DNA from: Phytophthora hibernalis
Taxonomy: Eukaryota > Oomycota > Peronosporomycetes > Peronosporales > Peronosporaceae
NCBI GenBank assembly: GCA_012656075.1
Contig: JAAKBF010000047.1
Coordinates: 620,001-684,000 of the forward strand
DNA: 64,000 nt
Direction: 5' to 3'
Under the pieces are notes generated by a model, which did not search any database, was not told the DNA's origin, and was given only the letters and a program-made list of their open reading frames with translations. Made by a program: the position numbers and the translations under genes. Shown piece by piece: positions 32,163-42,140 of the stretch (position 1 is the stretch's first letter; each line of letters begins with the position of its first letter).

Positions 32163-32182
32163 GCCATTTCATCAATCTTCCA
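32163..32182 (+). promoter_or_regulatory. Inr-like element at the E(z) start
   Basis: GCCATTTCATCAATCTTCCA combines two initiator-like CATTT/TCATC motifs directly before ATG 32183. It supports transcription starting here, but is weaker than the other initiators in the window. Confidence 0.3.
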
Positions 32183-35100
32183 ATGAGTGGCAAGTAGCTC
32201 AACCGTATTCCCTAGCTCTCTGTGTGCCTTCTAACGCTTTCTCTGTTGCTCTACAGGCGCACACGACGTCATCGAGTTGCTCAGCAGCAGCGACGAGGCC
32301 TCGTCCAGCGACTCGGAGCCGCGTCGACCACCAAGACGGGCCCAAAAGAGCCACAGCAGCAGTGAAGAGGAAATGGCGCCTAAAAAACGGCCTCCAGTGC
32401 GGTCCTCCCACGATGTAAGGGTCGCCAATGGCCGCAGGAGGAAACGTGTCACCTCCAGTGCGAGTGAGAGCAGCCAGGAGAGCGACAGCGAGCAAGAAGA
32501 GCGAGAAATCATCGAGCAACCTAACCGACCCCTGCGAACCCCAGCGCTGAAAAAACCTAAAGTTGCAGTAACACAAGCTAAAGTTGCAGAAACAAAAGCT
32601 TACGTGGCTCCAACAAAAGCTTACGTTGTCCCAACAAAAGCTTACGTTGCTCCTGCTGCACGACCTCGCCATGATCGACGAGCGGACGGAGAGATGCGGC
32701 AGATCACGGAAGGGATGAACTTTTACGAGTTGCAGGCTCAGCAGCAGATGATGGCGCGTTTTCAGGCTCAAAACCGGAGAAAAGCTCAGAGAGGTGAAGA
32801 ACACAGTGAAAACCCGACGAAGTCTCCACGAGCTGCTCCTGGTAATGATTCAGCCAAGCGATTTTCGAGGGAATCGAGGCAGTTGGAGGAGAAAATGAGT
32901 TTCAGTGAGTTGCAGGCACGGGAGGGCGAAGGCGCAGTACCATACGCAGACAGCACGGAAGTCTGCGCCGTCTACACCGCCAAAGAATTATGAACGTGGA
33001 AGTGAAAGTGACGAGGATGATGCAAGCGAGGAGAAGGATGACGGGTGGAATGATTTTACGAAAAATCGGCGCAGCGACAGAAACAAAAGCAACATGCTGC
33101 AGGTACGCCTTTGATGTTCAAGAGTCGTGAATTACAGAAGGCGCCGATTTCTAGAGAAACTCGTGAGAATCTTAAACCGAAACGTACGCAGCTAGCGGCC
33201 CGTAAGTCGGCACCAAGCGGGCGGATAGAGGGGCAGAAACCGATTAAACGAACCCCAGTCATGAAGCCCAGCAGATCAAATAAGCGTGAAGTCTTGAAAA
33301 AGCAAAGCAGTAGCTCAAGTGAAGAAGAAAGTGAAGCGGAGATTAATGGGGCAAGTGGGGCAGAGAGTGAAGCGGAGAGTGAAGTGGAGAGTGAAGCAGA
33401 AAGCGAAGCACGAAGCGAAGAAAAAGTGGTGAAAAAACGAGGAGGATGAAGTCGTGTTAGTCGAGCAACCGGTGCCGCAACGGGCAAGACCCCTGAAGAA
33501 GAAAAGGCAGAAAACAAGTAAGCGGTCAAATGAGTCGAATGATTCAAATAACCGCAAATCGTCAAAGTCCGTGGGTCCTGTGCACACAGACACCAACGCT
33601 GCACAGGTTGCCTCGCGAGCAGTTCACCGTGGTGTTAATGAACTGCAGTCGATAGCAGAAAAAATGTCTTTAGACGAGCTGCAAGCGCAGGAGCAGGCGC
33701 TGTCGTTTTTCCATGCTCAGAAAAAGCGCCTTGTGACTGGAGCATCGGCAGCAGTACACAAGGATGGGCCTAGCTCACGCACTGGAAAGGGTACAAATGG
33801 AACCGTTCATGTCCGCAAGACAAATGGGGGTGGCCGTCGTGCCCGAATGGGGTTAATCAAGAGGAGGTAGCACAGTCCTCCTCATCACTGTTATATGTTG
33901 CCCCGCCCTCTCGAAGCGGGTTTTTATCATCAAGTGCGCAATTCATGTCTCCTGCTAAATGCACAGCTACACCCGCAGAAAACCCTGCGAATCGTGTGAT
34001 ACATTCGACAGCTTGGCGACGACTAGTTTTTGCCGAAGCACAGTCGAATATCCTGGAAGTTGTGTCGACGATTCCGTACTCCGCCGGTGCGTGGGCTGTT
34101 GCTGTCATATTTACTTACTCACGGACTACTGGAACATTAATCTCGGCTGATATTTTACAGGATCCGACAAACCACTTTGGGATTACGATTCAATCGAGAA
34201 CCTTAAGGAAAAGTGCAAATTTGTCGCGTTGGGCGAAGGAGTTGCCATCACTGAGGACAACTACGCTCTCGAGGTGTGTAAGCGAGTTACATGTTGGCAC
34301 AATGTGGTTTGGCCAGGATTTCCTAGTCGAACATTTATTGAGATATGTACTCTTACCATGCTGTATTTCTAGCAGCTGAGCCAAAAAGAGGTCGATCGGC
34401 AGGTGCGAGAGCTGACGGAGCAGGAGTTACCGTACATCAAAACGTGCCACGCGAACAGAGTGAAACATATCCTGAGGAACACGCGCAAACAAGTGGCAGG
34501 GTATCTTAAGGCTCACCAAGTACTTCGTGGCGAACTTGTCAGACGCTTGCAGTGGTCTGAAATGTCGAGTAAGTGCTTTAGCGATGTTGTTGTTGGTGTT
34601 TGCAAGCCACGATAGTATATCGGTAGTTAGCTGTGTGTGCTGACGTCACTTGTGCTTTTTTATTCCAGATAACCAATCCTGGCTGGACGTATCTCCTATC
34701 GAGCGCGTTACGGCAAAGAGGGTGCTGCAACATCCTACACATACAGTCCGGCCGTACAACTATTTGGTTGGGGATGTACGTTACTTCGTACACCGAGATC
34801 ATATAGCTCTGGCGTCTTTGGTGTATCCGGAAACTGTCACTCACCTCTCCAACGACATCACGGCTATTCGTCGTTCCTTCACCATGATTGGCATCCGAAA
34901 GAATTATTTTGTCGAGAATGACCCCATCTTGCGGTATGTACCTTACTTGGGTGATGGAACGCGCGTCGTTATCGACAATGATCTTTACACGGAAACAACT
35001 ATGAGCAAAGAGCGGCAGATAGAAGCGTTTGGAGAGGGCGAAGAGCTCAAAGTGTTGAACCCCAGTGCGCAGGATGATGAGATTATGGAATATCTCTTGC

Positions 35101-37188
35101 GAATTATTGTGGGGAAATGTGGGGCGTCCGAGCAAGTGTTTCTAGCACTTCAGCACGAAGCAGGGTTTGACAGACCACACCTCGACTACAGCGAAATGCT
35201 GAAACGATATGTGGCTGAGCGAGGCACGGCCAAACGGATTACGAAAGTCAAAGGACTGATTCACGCGGAACTAGTGTCACCTACAACCAAAACCATCAGG
35301 GTACTTGCTCAAGTAAATGCTTGTAAGGTTCTGCGCGAGCTTGCCCAGCCGTGTTGGTTTCTCCGAGATACACCCGACCCCCAACCGTTAGCCGTCAGGC
35401 TACAACCGCCTTTATCGGATTTTGAATCAAATTACGCGAAATCTCCAGAGGGACTTGGCCTTCGGAACCGTTCTACTTACGATAGCGTGATCGAATGGTA
35501 TCGGGACCTGTTCTGCCGTCGTTGTTACTCGTACGATTGTGACGAGCACGGTATACAGAATCCACAGCGTAGTCATCGTGCGGACCCAATCTATCCTATG
35601 GTGACAGCACAGGGTATTGTTCTTGCTAGACAAGAACATCTAATGGAGGATGATAACTTATTAAGTGCTGAAGACGGTAGCCCGAGTTCGTCATCACGTG
35701 CAGATCAAGCGGAAGTTATTGAGCTGACAGGAAGCTCATCCTCTGAAGATGAAACAGAGGAGAAAAAACGATGAAGCATCTGCGCCTCGACCCGAACCGG
35801 GGAACCGCAGGTCGAGACGCTCTCAGACTCGCATCAGTTCGTTGGCAAGCAACAGTTTGCAGATTCAAGAGAAAACGCAAGAAACCATGCGACTCGCTGA
35901 GCTGGAGAGGCGAAGAAAGCGACGCGAGAAATTTGCGCGTGCAGCCGATAAATCGGAATACCTCGACAATTCATACCTGCCTGCTGTCACGACCACACTA
36001 AAAGCTGCTGTCAAAGACTCAACCGTGCAGTTCCTCGTGTTGGCTATCTGTTGGTGATAATGAATCAGTCGAGGATTGCGCGCCGCTTAGTAGTCGAGTT
36101 GACTTGGTGCTAGTCCGAAAATTTGCTTCTACGTTTGGGCCAAATGCGTGCATCATTTCAGCCATGCTCAAGAGCCCAAGGTGCACATGTGCCCAAATCT
36201 CGAGGTTTTTGGTGGAAGAAAAGAAGCGACGAGATAGCGGCGATAACTTGGGAGCAGATAACGATCCGTTAATGTCGATTGAAAGACGACGGAAGCCTGG
36301 ACGGCATAGCGGTGGAGTGGGGTCAAACAGATCGATGGCTAGGCGTGTCCGTAAACAAGGAAACCCCGACCGCGAGAAAAAGGGAGCTACAAGCCCTGCG
36401 ACCACGACGGAGTATGCGATGATAGATGTGACTGCGCGTTGCTTGCGTGCCACAAGACTTGTTCGTGCCCTCGTGACTGCCCGAATCGTTTCCAAGGTTG
36501 CAAGTGTTCTACTGGGAACTGTCGCACTTCGGCATGTCCGTGTTGGACTGCTGGACGAGAATGCGACCCTGACTATTGTTTCAGTTGTGGCTCCAGCGAC
36601 GCAGCAGTGATGGCTTTTCACCCTGATTTGAAGTCTCAAGGAAGCAACGATCTCAAAATCTGTTCGAATGTAAATTTGCTGCGCGGCAGTATCCAGAAGA
36701 AAGTAGGCGTTGCCTTCTCTGCTACCCACGGTTGGGGTGCGTACGCGCTGGAGCCGATCTGCAAGGACGAGTTTGTACTGGAGTACACTGGCGAGCTCAT
36801 CAAGGACGAAGAAGCAGAGCGACGAGGCGCGATTTATGATCGCAAGTCTGTGAGTTACCTGTTCGGCGTGAACAGCGACTATGTGGTGGATGCAGCGAGA
36901 AAAGGTAACAAGGCCAAATTTGCCAACCATATGGCAAAAGGGGAGGCGAACCTGGACGTTAAAATCATCGTTTCGAACGGAGAGCACCGCATTGGGCTTT
37001 TTGCTCGAGAAGCGATTGAAGTTGGCGCAGAGCTGTTTTTCGACTATGGTTATACGCACGATACCGCTCCGAACTGGAGCCAGCTCGACCAGCCTGCGCC
37101 CAAACAGAAGCAGGCATACGACATCGTCGATGATGAGAATGAGTGGGAGTACGTTGGTTCTTGCTGGATGAATTGCGATGAGACATGA
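32183..37188 (+). CDS. E(z): Enhancer-of-zeste (E(z)/EZH)-type H3K27 methyltransferase (several frameshifts)
   Basis: Exons run 32183..32186 (uncertain), 32257..34086, 34161..34273, 34373..34568 and 34669..37188. The N-terminal 550 residues are Ser/Glu/Lys-rich and disordered, with three copies of a short motif: MNFYELQAQ, MSFSELQAR, MSLDELQAQ. The middle has LTEQELPYIKTCHANRVKHI and FCRRCYSYDCDEHG, the latter matching EZH proteins. The C-terminus has the CXC pre-SET (CSCPRDCPNRFQGCKC, CRTSACPCW) and the SET domain: GWGAYALEPI, EYTGELIKDEEAERRG, AKFANH, HRIGLFAREAIEVGAELFFD. It would be the catalytic subunit of PRC2, silencing genes through H3K27 methylation. Single-base breaks lie near 32925, 33111, 33434, 33850, 35765, 36026 and 36378, almost all in homopolymers. 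Each is repaired by one base, so the gene is probably intact in the organism. Confidence 0.87.
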
Positions 37189-37663
37189 TGAATGACATTA
37201 ATGCTGTTCTGTGTGATGATTTAACTTGCAGGCAGTGGGAATAATATGAGTAAAGACGCACAACGGTCTTGAGGATTCGCTGTGAACGGGTCCATCTGAG
37301 AGTACATGTACATGTAGTTGGCGCAAAACTTGGCAACGATTTTTGTTGGAAATTGATGTTGTTCTCATTTTTGTGCTTAGTGTTCTGCTCAATTGATCTC
37401 ACTTCGACGGATCAGGAAGATTGAAAGACACTCGCCTGGCGCCAAAATTTAAGCTGCAAATTGAATTGAGACGCATCCGGGATGGAAGTCGGTCATGTGA
37501 GCCTTCACGCATCTTCACATGTGGATAGGTGTTCAGGTTCTTCTCCACTAGCCGAAGGCGAAGGTTGGAGACAGGATTCGGGGTTGTGTGGCGACGAGAT
37601 GTACGTAAATTCCTTATCTGCACAATGGCAGCGTTGGTTTGAGCTGAATTACCAATTTTTGGT
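37189..37663. other. Intergenic, no supported gene
   Basis: Between the convergent E(z) and copy-1 oxygenase genes. It holds GTACATGTACATGTAG at about 37301 and no protein-like frame with a dom­ain. Confidence 0.5.
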
Positions 37664-39016
37664 TTACGATGAGCACACCTTTTCTTGACCAGAGCATGAC
37701 TGCTCCGACGCGGCGCAAGTGTCCAAATCCTTCACGCAGAGGAGCCAACAAACGGTGCCGCTGTGGGGGCCTGTCGTGCACGTGCACGATGAGTTGCAAT
37801 CCTCAGCCGAGTAGTCTTCACTGTTGCAGATAGTGTTACAACTCTCCGAAGGCTCCGACTCACCAGCTTTCACTGTGCACTCCTTGTAGCTGCACTCAGC
37901 ATCCGCCGAGGCGACCAAGTGGCGGCCAGGAGCACAGCCCAGCAACTGACGGTCCGACTCGTGGCCCTGCTGCACATACTGCGCCGTCGTGTTGGCGTGC
38001 ACGTCGAAGTCGATCTGCTTGAGCATGCGCTGGTACGACGGCAGTAGCGTCATCTTGCCGAACCATGCGCGCAGCAGACGCTGCGTCTCCGTCGTCTCCA
38101 CCTCGGGCATACGCATGCCGTGCATGACGGCCGGCAGCTGCTCGGACGTGCCTACCCAGCGGTTGTAGCCTGTGCCCACCATGAGTGTCACCTGGTCGGG
38201 TTGGAGTACGGGACGCACACGCTGGCCGTCGTGCGTCTGGATGATGAGACCCGACTCCGTGTTGTCGTCCCCGCCGACCGAGACGGACTCGAACGTGCTG
38301 TTGGCGCCGTCGCTGCCGACCTTGTAGAAGGCGGGCGTGGCGAACACGATGAACATGCCGTCGTCCTCGTGCAGCTCGAGAGACAAGTCGTTCTCGGACT
38401 GGGAGGTGCTGGCGTTGGTGCCGGACCCTGCGCTGGCGAGTCTGCGTTCGTGCAGAGAAGGCGTCTCGTAGGCGTGGAAGTGGTCGAGGCGCACGGCGTC
38501 CGTCATGAGTTTGCGGCTCGAGATGGTCTGACCGTAGCCGTCCTTCGTGGTGAAGTCGGTGGAGTCGAGCGTTGTGGCCACACTGAGCACGACCCACTCA
38601 AGCAGTGACGAGAACTTGTTGTATACGGCCTGGTAACCTGGACAAGCCTCCTCCGTGGTGGCGGCCTTGGGGTCGGCTTCCTGGCCCGACGGCGTGCTGA
38701 TGGTGTAGCGGTTCGTGCCGTCCGTGAGCGTCTTCTGGAGCAAGAACCCGGCGTTGACCTTCTGCGCGGACACGGCACACGCGGCGGCGGAGTCGAGGTA
38801 GGCTTGGCGCACGTCGGCGTACGACGGCACGTTGGTGAAGCTGATGATGCCGTCCTTCTTGAGCGCCGCGAGAACGTCACTGGGCGTAGATCCGGTAGAC
38901 AGCGTTTCGTAGTCGAAGTTGGGCACTTCGAAAGCAGGCACTTGTTGCGCGAGGTTGGTGGGCACGGTGCTGGCCATGACCATGGCGGTGAGACCAAGGA
39001 GCATCGTTCGTGTCAT
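37664..39016 (-). CDS. Secreted 2OG/Fe(II)-oxygenase-like protein, copy 1
   Basis: A single exon of 450 aa with an N-terminal signal peptide (MLLGLTAMVMASTVPTNLA). Residues 50-64 (AALKKDGIISFTNVP) resemble the N-terminal helix-strand of non-haem dioxygenases. H216-x-D218 in LELHEDDGMFIVF and H299 in VMHGMRMPE, with Arg302 behind it, match the HxD...H iron triad and the 2-oxoglutarate-binding Arg of the double-stranded beta-helix fold, with LMVGTGYNRWVG between them as in the V-G-D-x-L-x-x-W strand. The last 85 residues are Cys-rich (SCNTICNS, CTCTTG, CWLLCVKDLDTC). It is secreted and likely extracellular. The oxygenase assignment comes from motif order only; no substrate is implied. Copies 2 and 3 nearby are nearly identical to about residue 370 and diverge in the tail. 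Confidence 0.65.
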   Translation of the reverse strand: MTRTMLLGLTAMVMASTVPTNLAQQVPAFEVPNFDYETLSTGSTPSDVLAALKKDGIISFTNVPSYADVRQAYLDSAAACAVSAQKVNAGFLLQKTLTDGTNRYTISTPSGQEADPKAATTEEACPGYQAVYNKFSSLLEWVVLSVATTLDSTDFTTKDGYGQTISSRKLMTDAVRLDHFHAYETPSLHERRLASAGSGTNASTSQSENDLSLELHEDDGMFIVFATPAFYKVGSDGANSTFESVSVGGDDNTESGLIIQTHDGQRVRPVLQPDQVTLMVGTGYNRWVGTSEQLPAVMHGMRMPEVETTETQRLLRAWFGKMTLLPSYQRMLKQIDFDVHANTTAQYVQQGHESDRQLLGCAPGRHLVASADAECSYKECTVKAGESEPSESCNTICNSEDYSAEDCNSSCTCTTGPHSGTVCWLLCVKDLDTCAASEQSCSGQEKVCSS

Positions 39017-39099
39017 GCTTGTATCCGATGCTGGTCGATGGCTAATTGTCGAATGAAGCAGCGGTGATTGGATGCGGTTGATGAAGTCGAGCTCTCGTG

Positions 39100-39275
39100 A
39101 ACTTCAGCTAGGAAAAGCGGATTGGCGAGCAAGCTCATCTGCATACCGTATGCGGCAAGTGCCTGATGGGTACCACTCCACCTGCACTGCAGGCTGCAGT
39201 GCTCCGCGAGTCGAATCGTGACAGTCCAAACGTTGGTGGACAATTGTTGATTGGAAGGTGCTGTCTCGATTGTTG
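39100..39275 (-). repeat. Upstream segment shared with copy 3
   Basis: This contains GGATTGGCGAGCAAGCTCATC and CAATTGTTGATTGGAAGGTG; their reverse complements occur at 45505-45530 and 45385-45415, upstream of copy 3. The duplication that made copies 1 and 3 therefore included about 300 bp of promoter. It is degraded outside these blocks. Confidence 0.6.
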
Positions 39276-39276
39276 A

Positions 39277-39330
39277 ATTTTATTTACGTAAATAAATTGA
39301 ATTTGTTTTACGTAAATAAAATTAAACGTA
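39277..39330. repeat. AT-rich inverted repeat with TTACGTAA cores
   Basis: ATTTTATTTACGTAAATAA and GTTTTACGTAAATAAAAT form arms of about 16 bp around a short loop. Each arm itself centres on the palindrome TTACGTAA. It could be an element terminus or a regulatory hairpin. Confidence 0.5.
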
Positions 39331-40390
39331 AGGAGCCTATCCGGATAAATCATGGCACTTCCGACTTGGAATTTGAATGCGGACTGCTGTACAGCTACTT
39401 ATCAGGTACTTCGAATGTACATTGTAAACGCAGCAAAGTTTTGGCAAGACGGTGTTGAAGTCGACCAACTTGTTTTTAGCTGGAGCGCGCCTGCCTACAA
39501 TGATTTTTGTTGTGCTGAGCGGCCCTATCAATGCTGTGGGAGCCGCAGAGTTTTTAAAACGATATGTGGATTTGACAACGTGTTTAGTGGTCGCTAGAGC
39601 ATGGTCCCAATGCACGAGCTTGAATCTGTAATTACGTGGTCCGAAAAAGCAAAAGGGGTCAATAGGGCAGTTTGACCCCTGCTTGGAGTACGCTATCGAA
39701 GGGCAAGGAGACTACCGTTTTCGTTTTTCAGTGAAATGCATTGAAGTCACTTAGTCGACGCCTGATGTCCGTTGTAGCTTACAACTTGTATTACCGGTAA
39801 TAAGTCTTTGTCAAGGACAAGTTACTGTCAGGCATGGACGGGTTTGCTGTTGGTTCTCAATGAGAACATACCGAGAAGTTCTCATGACGTGCTATCGGAA
39901 CCCATTCGACAATACCGGTATCTCAGCGAAGAGAAATATAATGTCGGTAGTGTATTGTATCAGGCTCGTGCTAGTGGTACAAAACGAGTCTACTGAAACT
40001 TAATATTTATGGAGGTTATGTATGATTTAGAGCCTTTTTCTACATTGTATAAACTTTGAAGTCGCCTGGAGGACGGATGTCATCTTGCTTCAAATCATGA
40101 AAGTCGGAACCCGAGCCTCACCCTTGAAAACCCTGAGAGCGGTGACACAACCTAAGCCGAGCTAGGTGTGACCCTGCTTGGTCCTGGGTTTAAGCCCGCG
40201 TGCTGCGCACACGGATCTTTAAACCGCAGGCGTTGTTTCGGCGTGCCGAGCGAGTTGCTTTCACCCCCTTTACCCCGGGGATGTGTTGTTTTGAACCACT
40301 AGTCAGTTCCATTGTATCATACAGTACATGTAATTGTTTTAAGATTGTTTACAGCGGACATCTACGGTACCAAAAAGCAAAACATTGTTT
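39331..40390. other. Intergenic, likely transposon debris
   Basis: An 81-codon frame at 39352..39597 has no recognisable domain. TACCGGTA palindromes occur at about 39791 and 39912. No gene is supported. Confidence 0.4.
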
Positions 40391-40495
40391 ACTTCGAAGC
40401 AGTGATGGCCAAAAATGTATTGCAGGTATTGGCATTTATCAATACAACCGGCATTGCAATTTTTATTGGACGCTCACCAGGTATTCCAATACATA

Positions 40496-41918
40496 CAGTG
40501 CTGGCCATAAGGATAGCACACCCCTATTTTCCCGCGCAGCTCGGGCAATTCTTTTAGTTTGGCGCTTATAATTGGTCAAATCGACGGACTCAGCGCTGAC
40601 TCCGCCAATCAAATTTGAGTAGAATCCGCGCGATATTGAGAAACTTTCTATACAAGCCCGCGAAAAACGGCCTGGTCAAAAGGATAGCACACTTTTTTAA
40701 CTTGGATTCAGTATTGAAAATTGTGTACACCACATATAAACTGAAATGGGGGTCAGACGAGCGCGGGCTGATTGATGCCTATGCCGCTCTAGGTGTCAAT
40801 GCCAGTCAGCTAGCTGCGGCTATTGGTCGCTCCAGGAAGCCTGTCACTAATTACTTGCGCGATCCCGCTTCGTACGGAAAGCGTTGCAGCCCGGGCCGCC
40901 CGAGAAAATGACTCCGCGTGACTGCCGCCGTGTTGTGCGAGCGACGCGCCAAGATACGCTGAGTTCAGGGAGGCCAAGGAACAGCTCGAGCTCACTGTCT
41001 CCAGCCGAACGATTCGTCGCTTCTTGAACTCCACCGAGCACTTCAAGTACGTCAAGATGAACAAGGCTCCGAAGCTCACTGACAAGCACCGCAAAGCCCG
41101 TGTCGAGTGGGCGGAAACCCACCATGACTGGGGTGAGGCAAACTGGCGGTCGACCGTCTTTTCCGACGAGAAAATGGAACTTAGACAGCCCCGACGGACT
41201 CAAGAGCTACTGGGGGTGTCTAGAAGACGAGCCCAAGGTGCGTTTTAGCCGCCAAAACGGCGGCGGTTCTGTCATGGTGTGGGGTGGCTTTGGGCAGACG
41301 GCACCACGGCACTTGCGTTTTTGGATGGGACTCAGGACTCGCATGCTTACATCTACACCCTCTCTGAGCACCTCTTGCCTGCGGCCCATCGCCGTTTTGG
41401 TACTGAGTTTACCTTCCAGCAGGATAACGCTAGTATACACTCGTCCGATGAAGTGGCCGGCTTTGTCGCCGGATCTCAACCCCATTGAGAATATATGGGG
41501 CTACTTGGCGTGCAAGGTTTACGGAGGAGGGCGCCAGTATCTGACTAAGCAAGCACTCATTGACGAGATCAAGAAACAATGGGAGAAAATGCCCGTCAGT
41601 TATCTCGAGAAGCTGGTGCTCTCCATGAAGAAGCGATGCATTGAAGTGCTGAAGGCGGACGGGAAAACGGTCAAGTACTGATTTCATGTAGTGTACACAA
41701 TTTTCAATACTGAAACCAAGTTAAAAAAGTGTGCTATCCTTTTGACCAGGCCGTTTTTCGCGGGCTTGTATAGAAAGTTTCTCAATATCGCGCGGATTCC
41801 ACTCAAATTTGATTGGCGGAATCAGCGCGCTGAGTCCGTCGATTTGACCAATTATAAGCGCCAAACTAAAAGAATTGCCCGAGTTGCGCGGGAAAATAGG
41901 GGTTTATGGCCAGCACTG
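40496..41918 (+). mobile_element. Tc1/mariner-type DNA transposon, 1423 bp
   Basis: The ends CAGTGCTGGCCATAA (40496) and the reverse complement TTATGGCCAGCACTG (to 41918) are flanked by TA on both sides (40494-40495 and 41919-41920), the Tc1/mariner target duplication. The inverted repeats are long, about 235 bp (40496..40730) and 228 bp (41691..41918), differing by an 11-bp block near the left tip. The block AAGGATAGCACAC occurs at the left tip and again about 175 bp inside, next to the inner limit of the repeat, a pattern like paired transposase-binding sites. Confidence 0.9.
40747..41681 (+). pseudogene. Tc1/mariner transposase, frame broken in several places
   Basis: Parts in order: DERGLIDAYAALGVNASQLA with AIGRSRKPV (helix-turn-helix), PGRPRK, APKLTDKHRKARVEWAETH, VFSDEK (first Asp), NLDSPDGLKSYWGC, GGGSVMVWGGF, FTFQQDNASIHSS (second Asp), KWPALSPDLNPIENIWGYL (third acidic residue, Glu) and a C-terminal helix ending GKTVKY. 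The DDE catalytic set is complete but spread over three frames, with breaks near 40750, 40915, 41173, 41291 and 41452. Several breaks lie in short homopolymers, so an intact enzyme cannot be excluded; as written it is non-functional. Confidence 0.85.
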
Positions 41919-42010
41919 TAGTACCTGTAGTATTTCTATTACTCATCGCACTGTGTGCAATGCCATCCCGTACATTTTTGGCCATCACTGCTTCGAAGTA
42001 GTACAAGGAA

Positions 42011-42140
42011 TGAGGTTAATGACAGGCTAGAACTTCTACACTTAATAGAAGCTGTACAGGTAGTGAGCACAAATGGTCTTCGTACATATATTAATAACAA
42101 CGTGAACTTATTAAATGGACTGAGATTAATGACAGTCTAG
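42011..42140 (+). repeat. Pair of 20-bp imperfect direct repeats
   Basis: TGAGGTTAATGACAGGCTAG (42011..42030) and TGAGATTAATGACAGTCTAG (42121..42140) match at 18 of 20 positions. They bracket the 3' end of the copy-2 gene and lie just outside the foldback element. They may mark an old insertion. Confidence 0.6.

Larger units (their letters stand above)
40391..41999. repeat. Foldback element arms flanking the Tc1/mariner insertion
   Basis: A 29-bp sequence beginning ACTTCGAAGCAGTGATGGCC at 40391..40419 recurs as an exact reverse complement at 41971..41999, outside the Tc1/mariner ends. Weaker similarity (a GGCATTGCA block) continues inward on both sides. The arrangement fits an older inverted-repeat element into which the mariner inserted. 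Confidence 0.65.

Noticed and set aside
38120..38608. Long open frames antisense to the oxygenase copies (also 43036..43977 and 45689..46525)
   Set aside because: They are mirror frames of a GC-rich coding region with biased third positions; they recur in all three copies only because the sense gene does, and show no domains.
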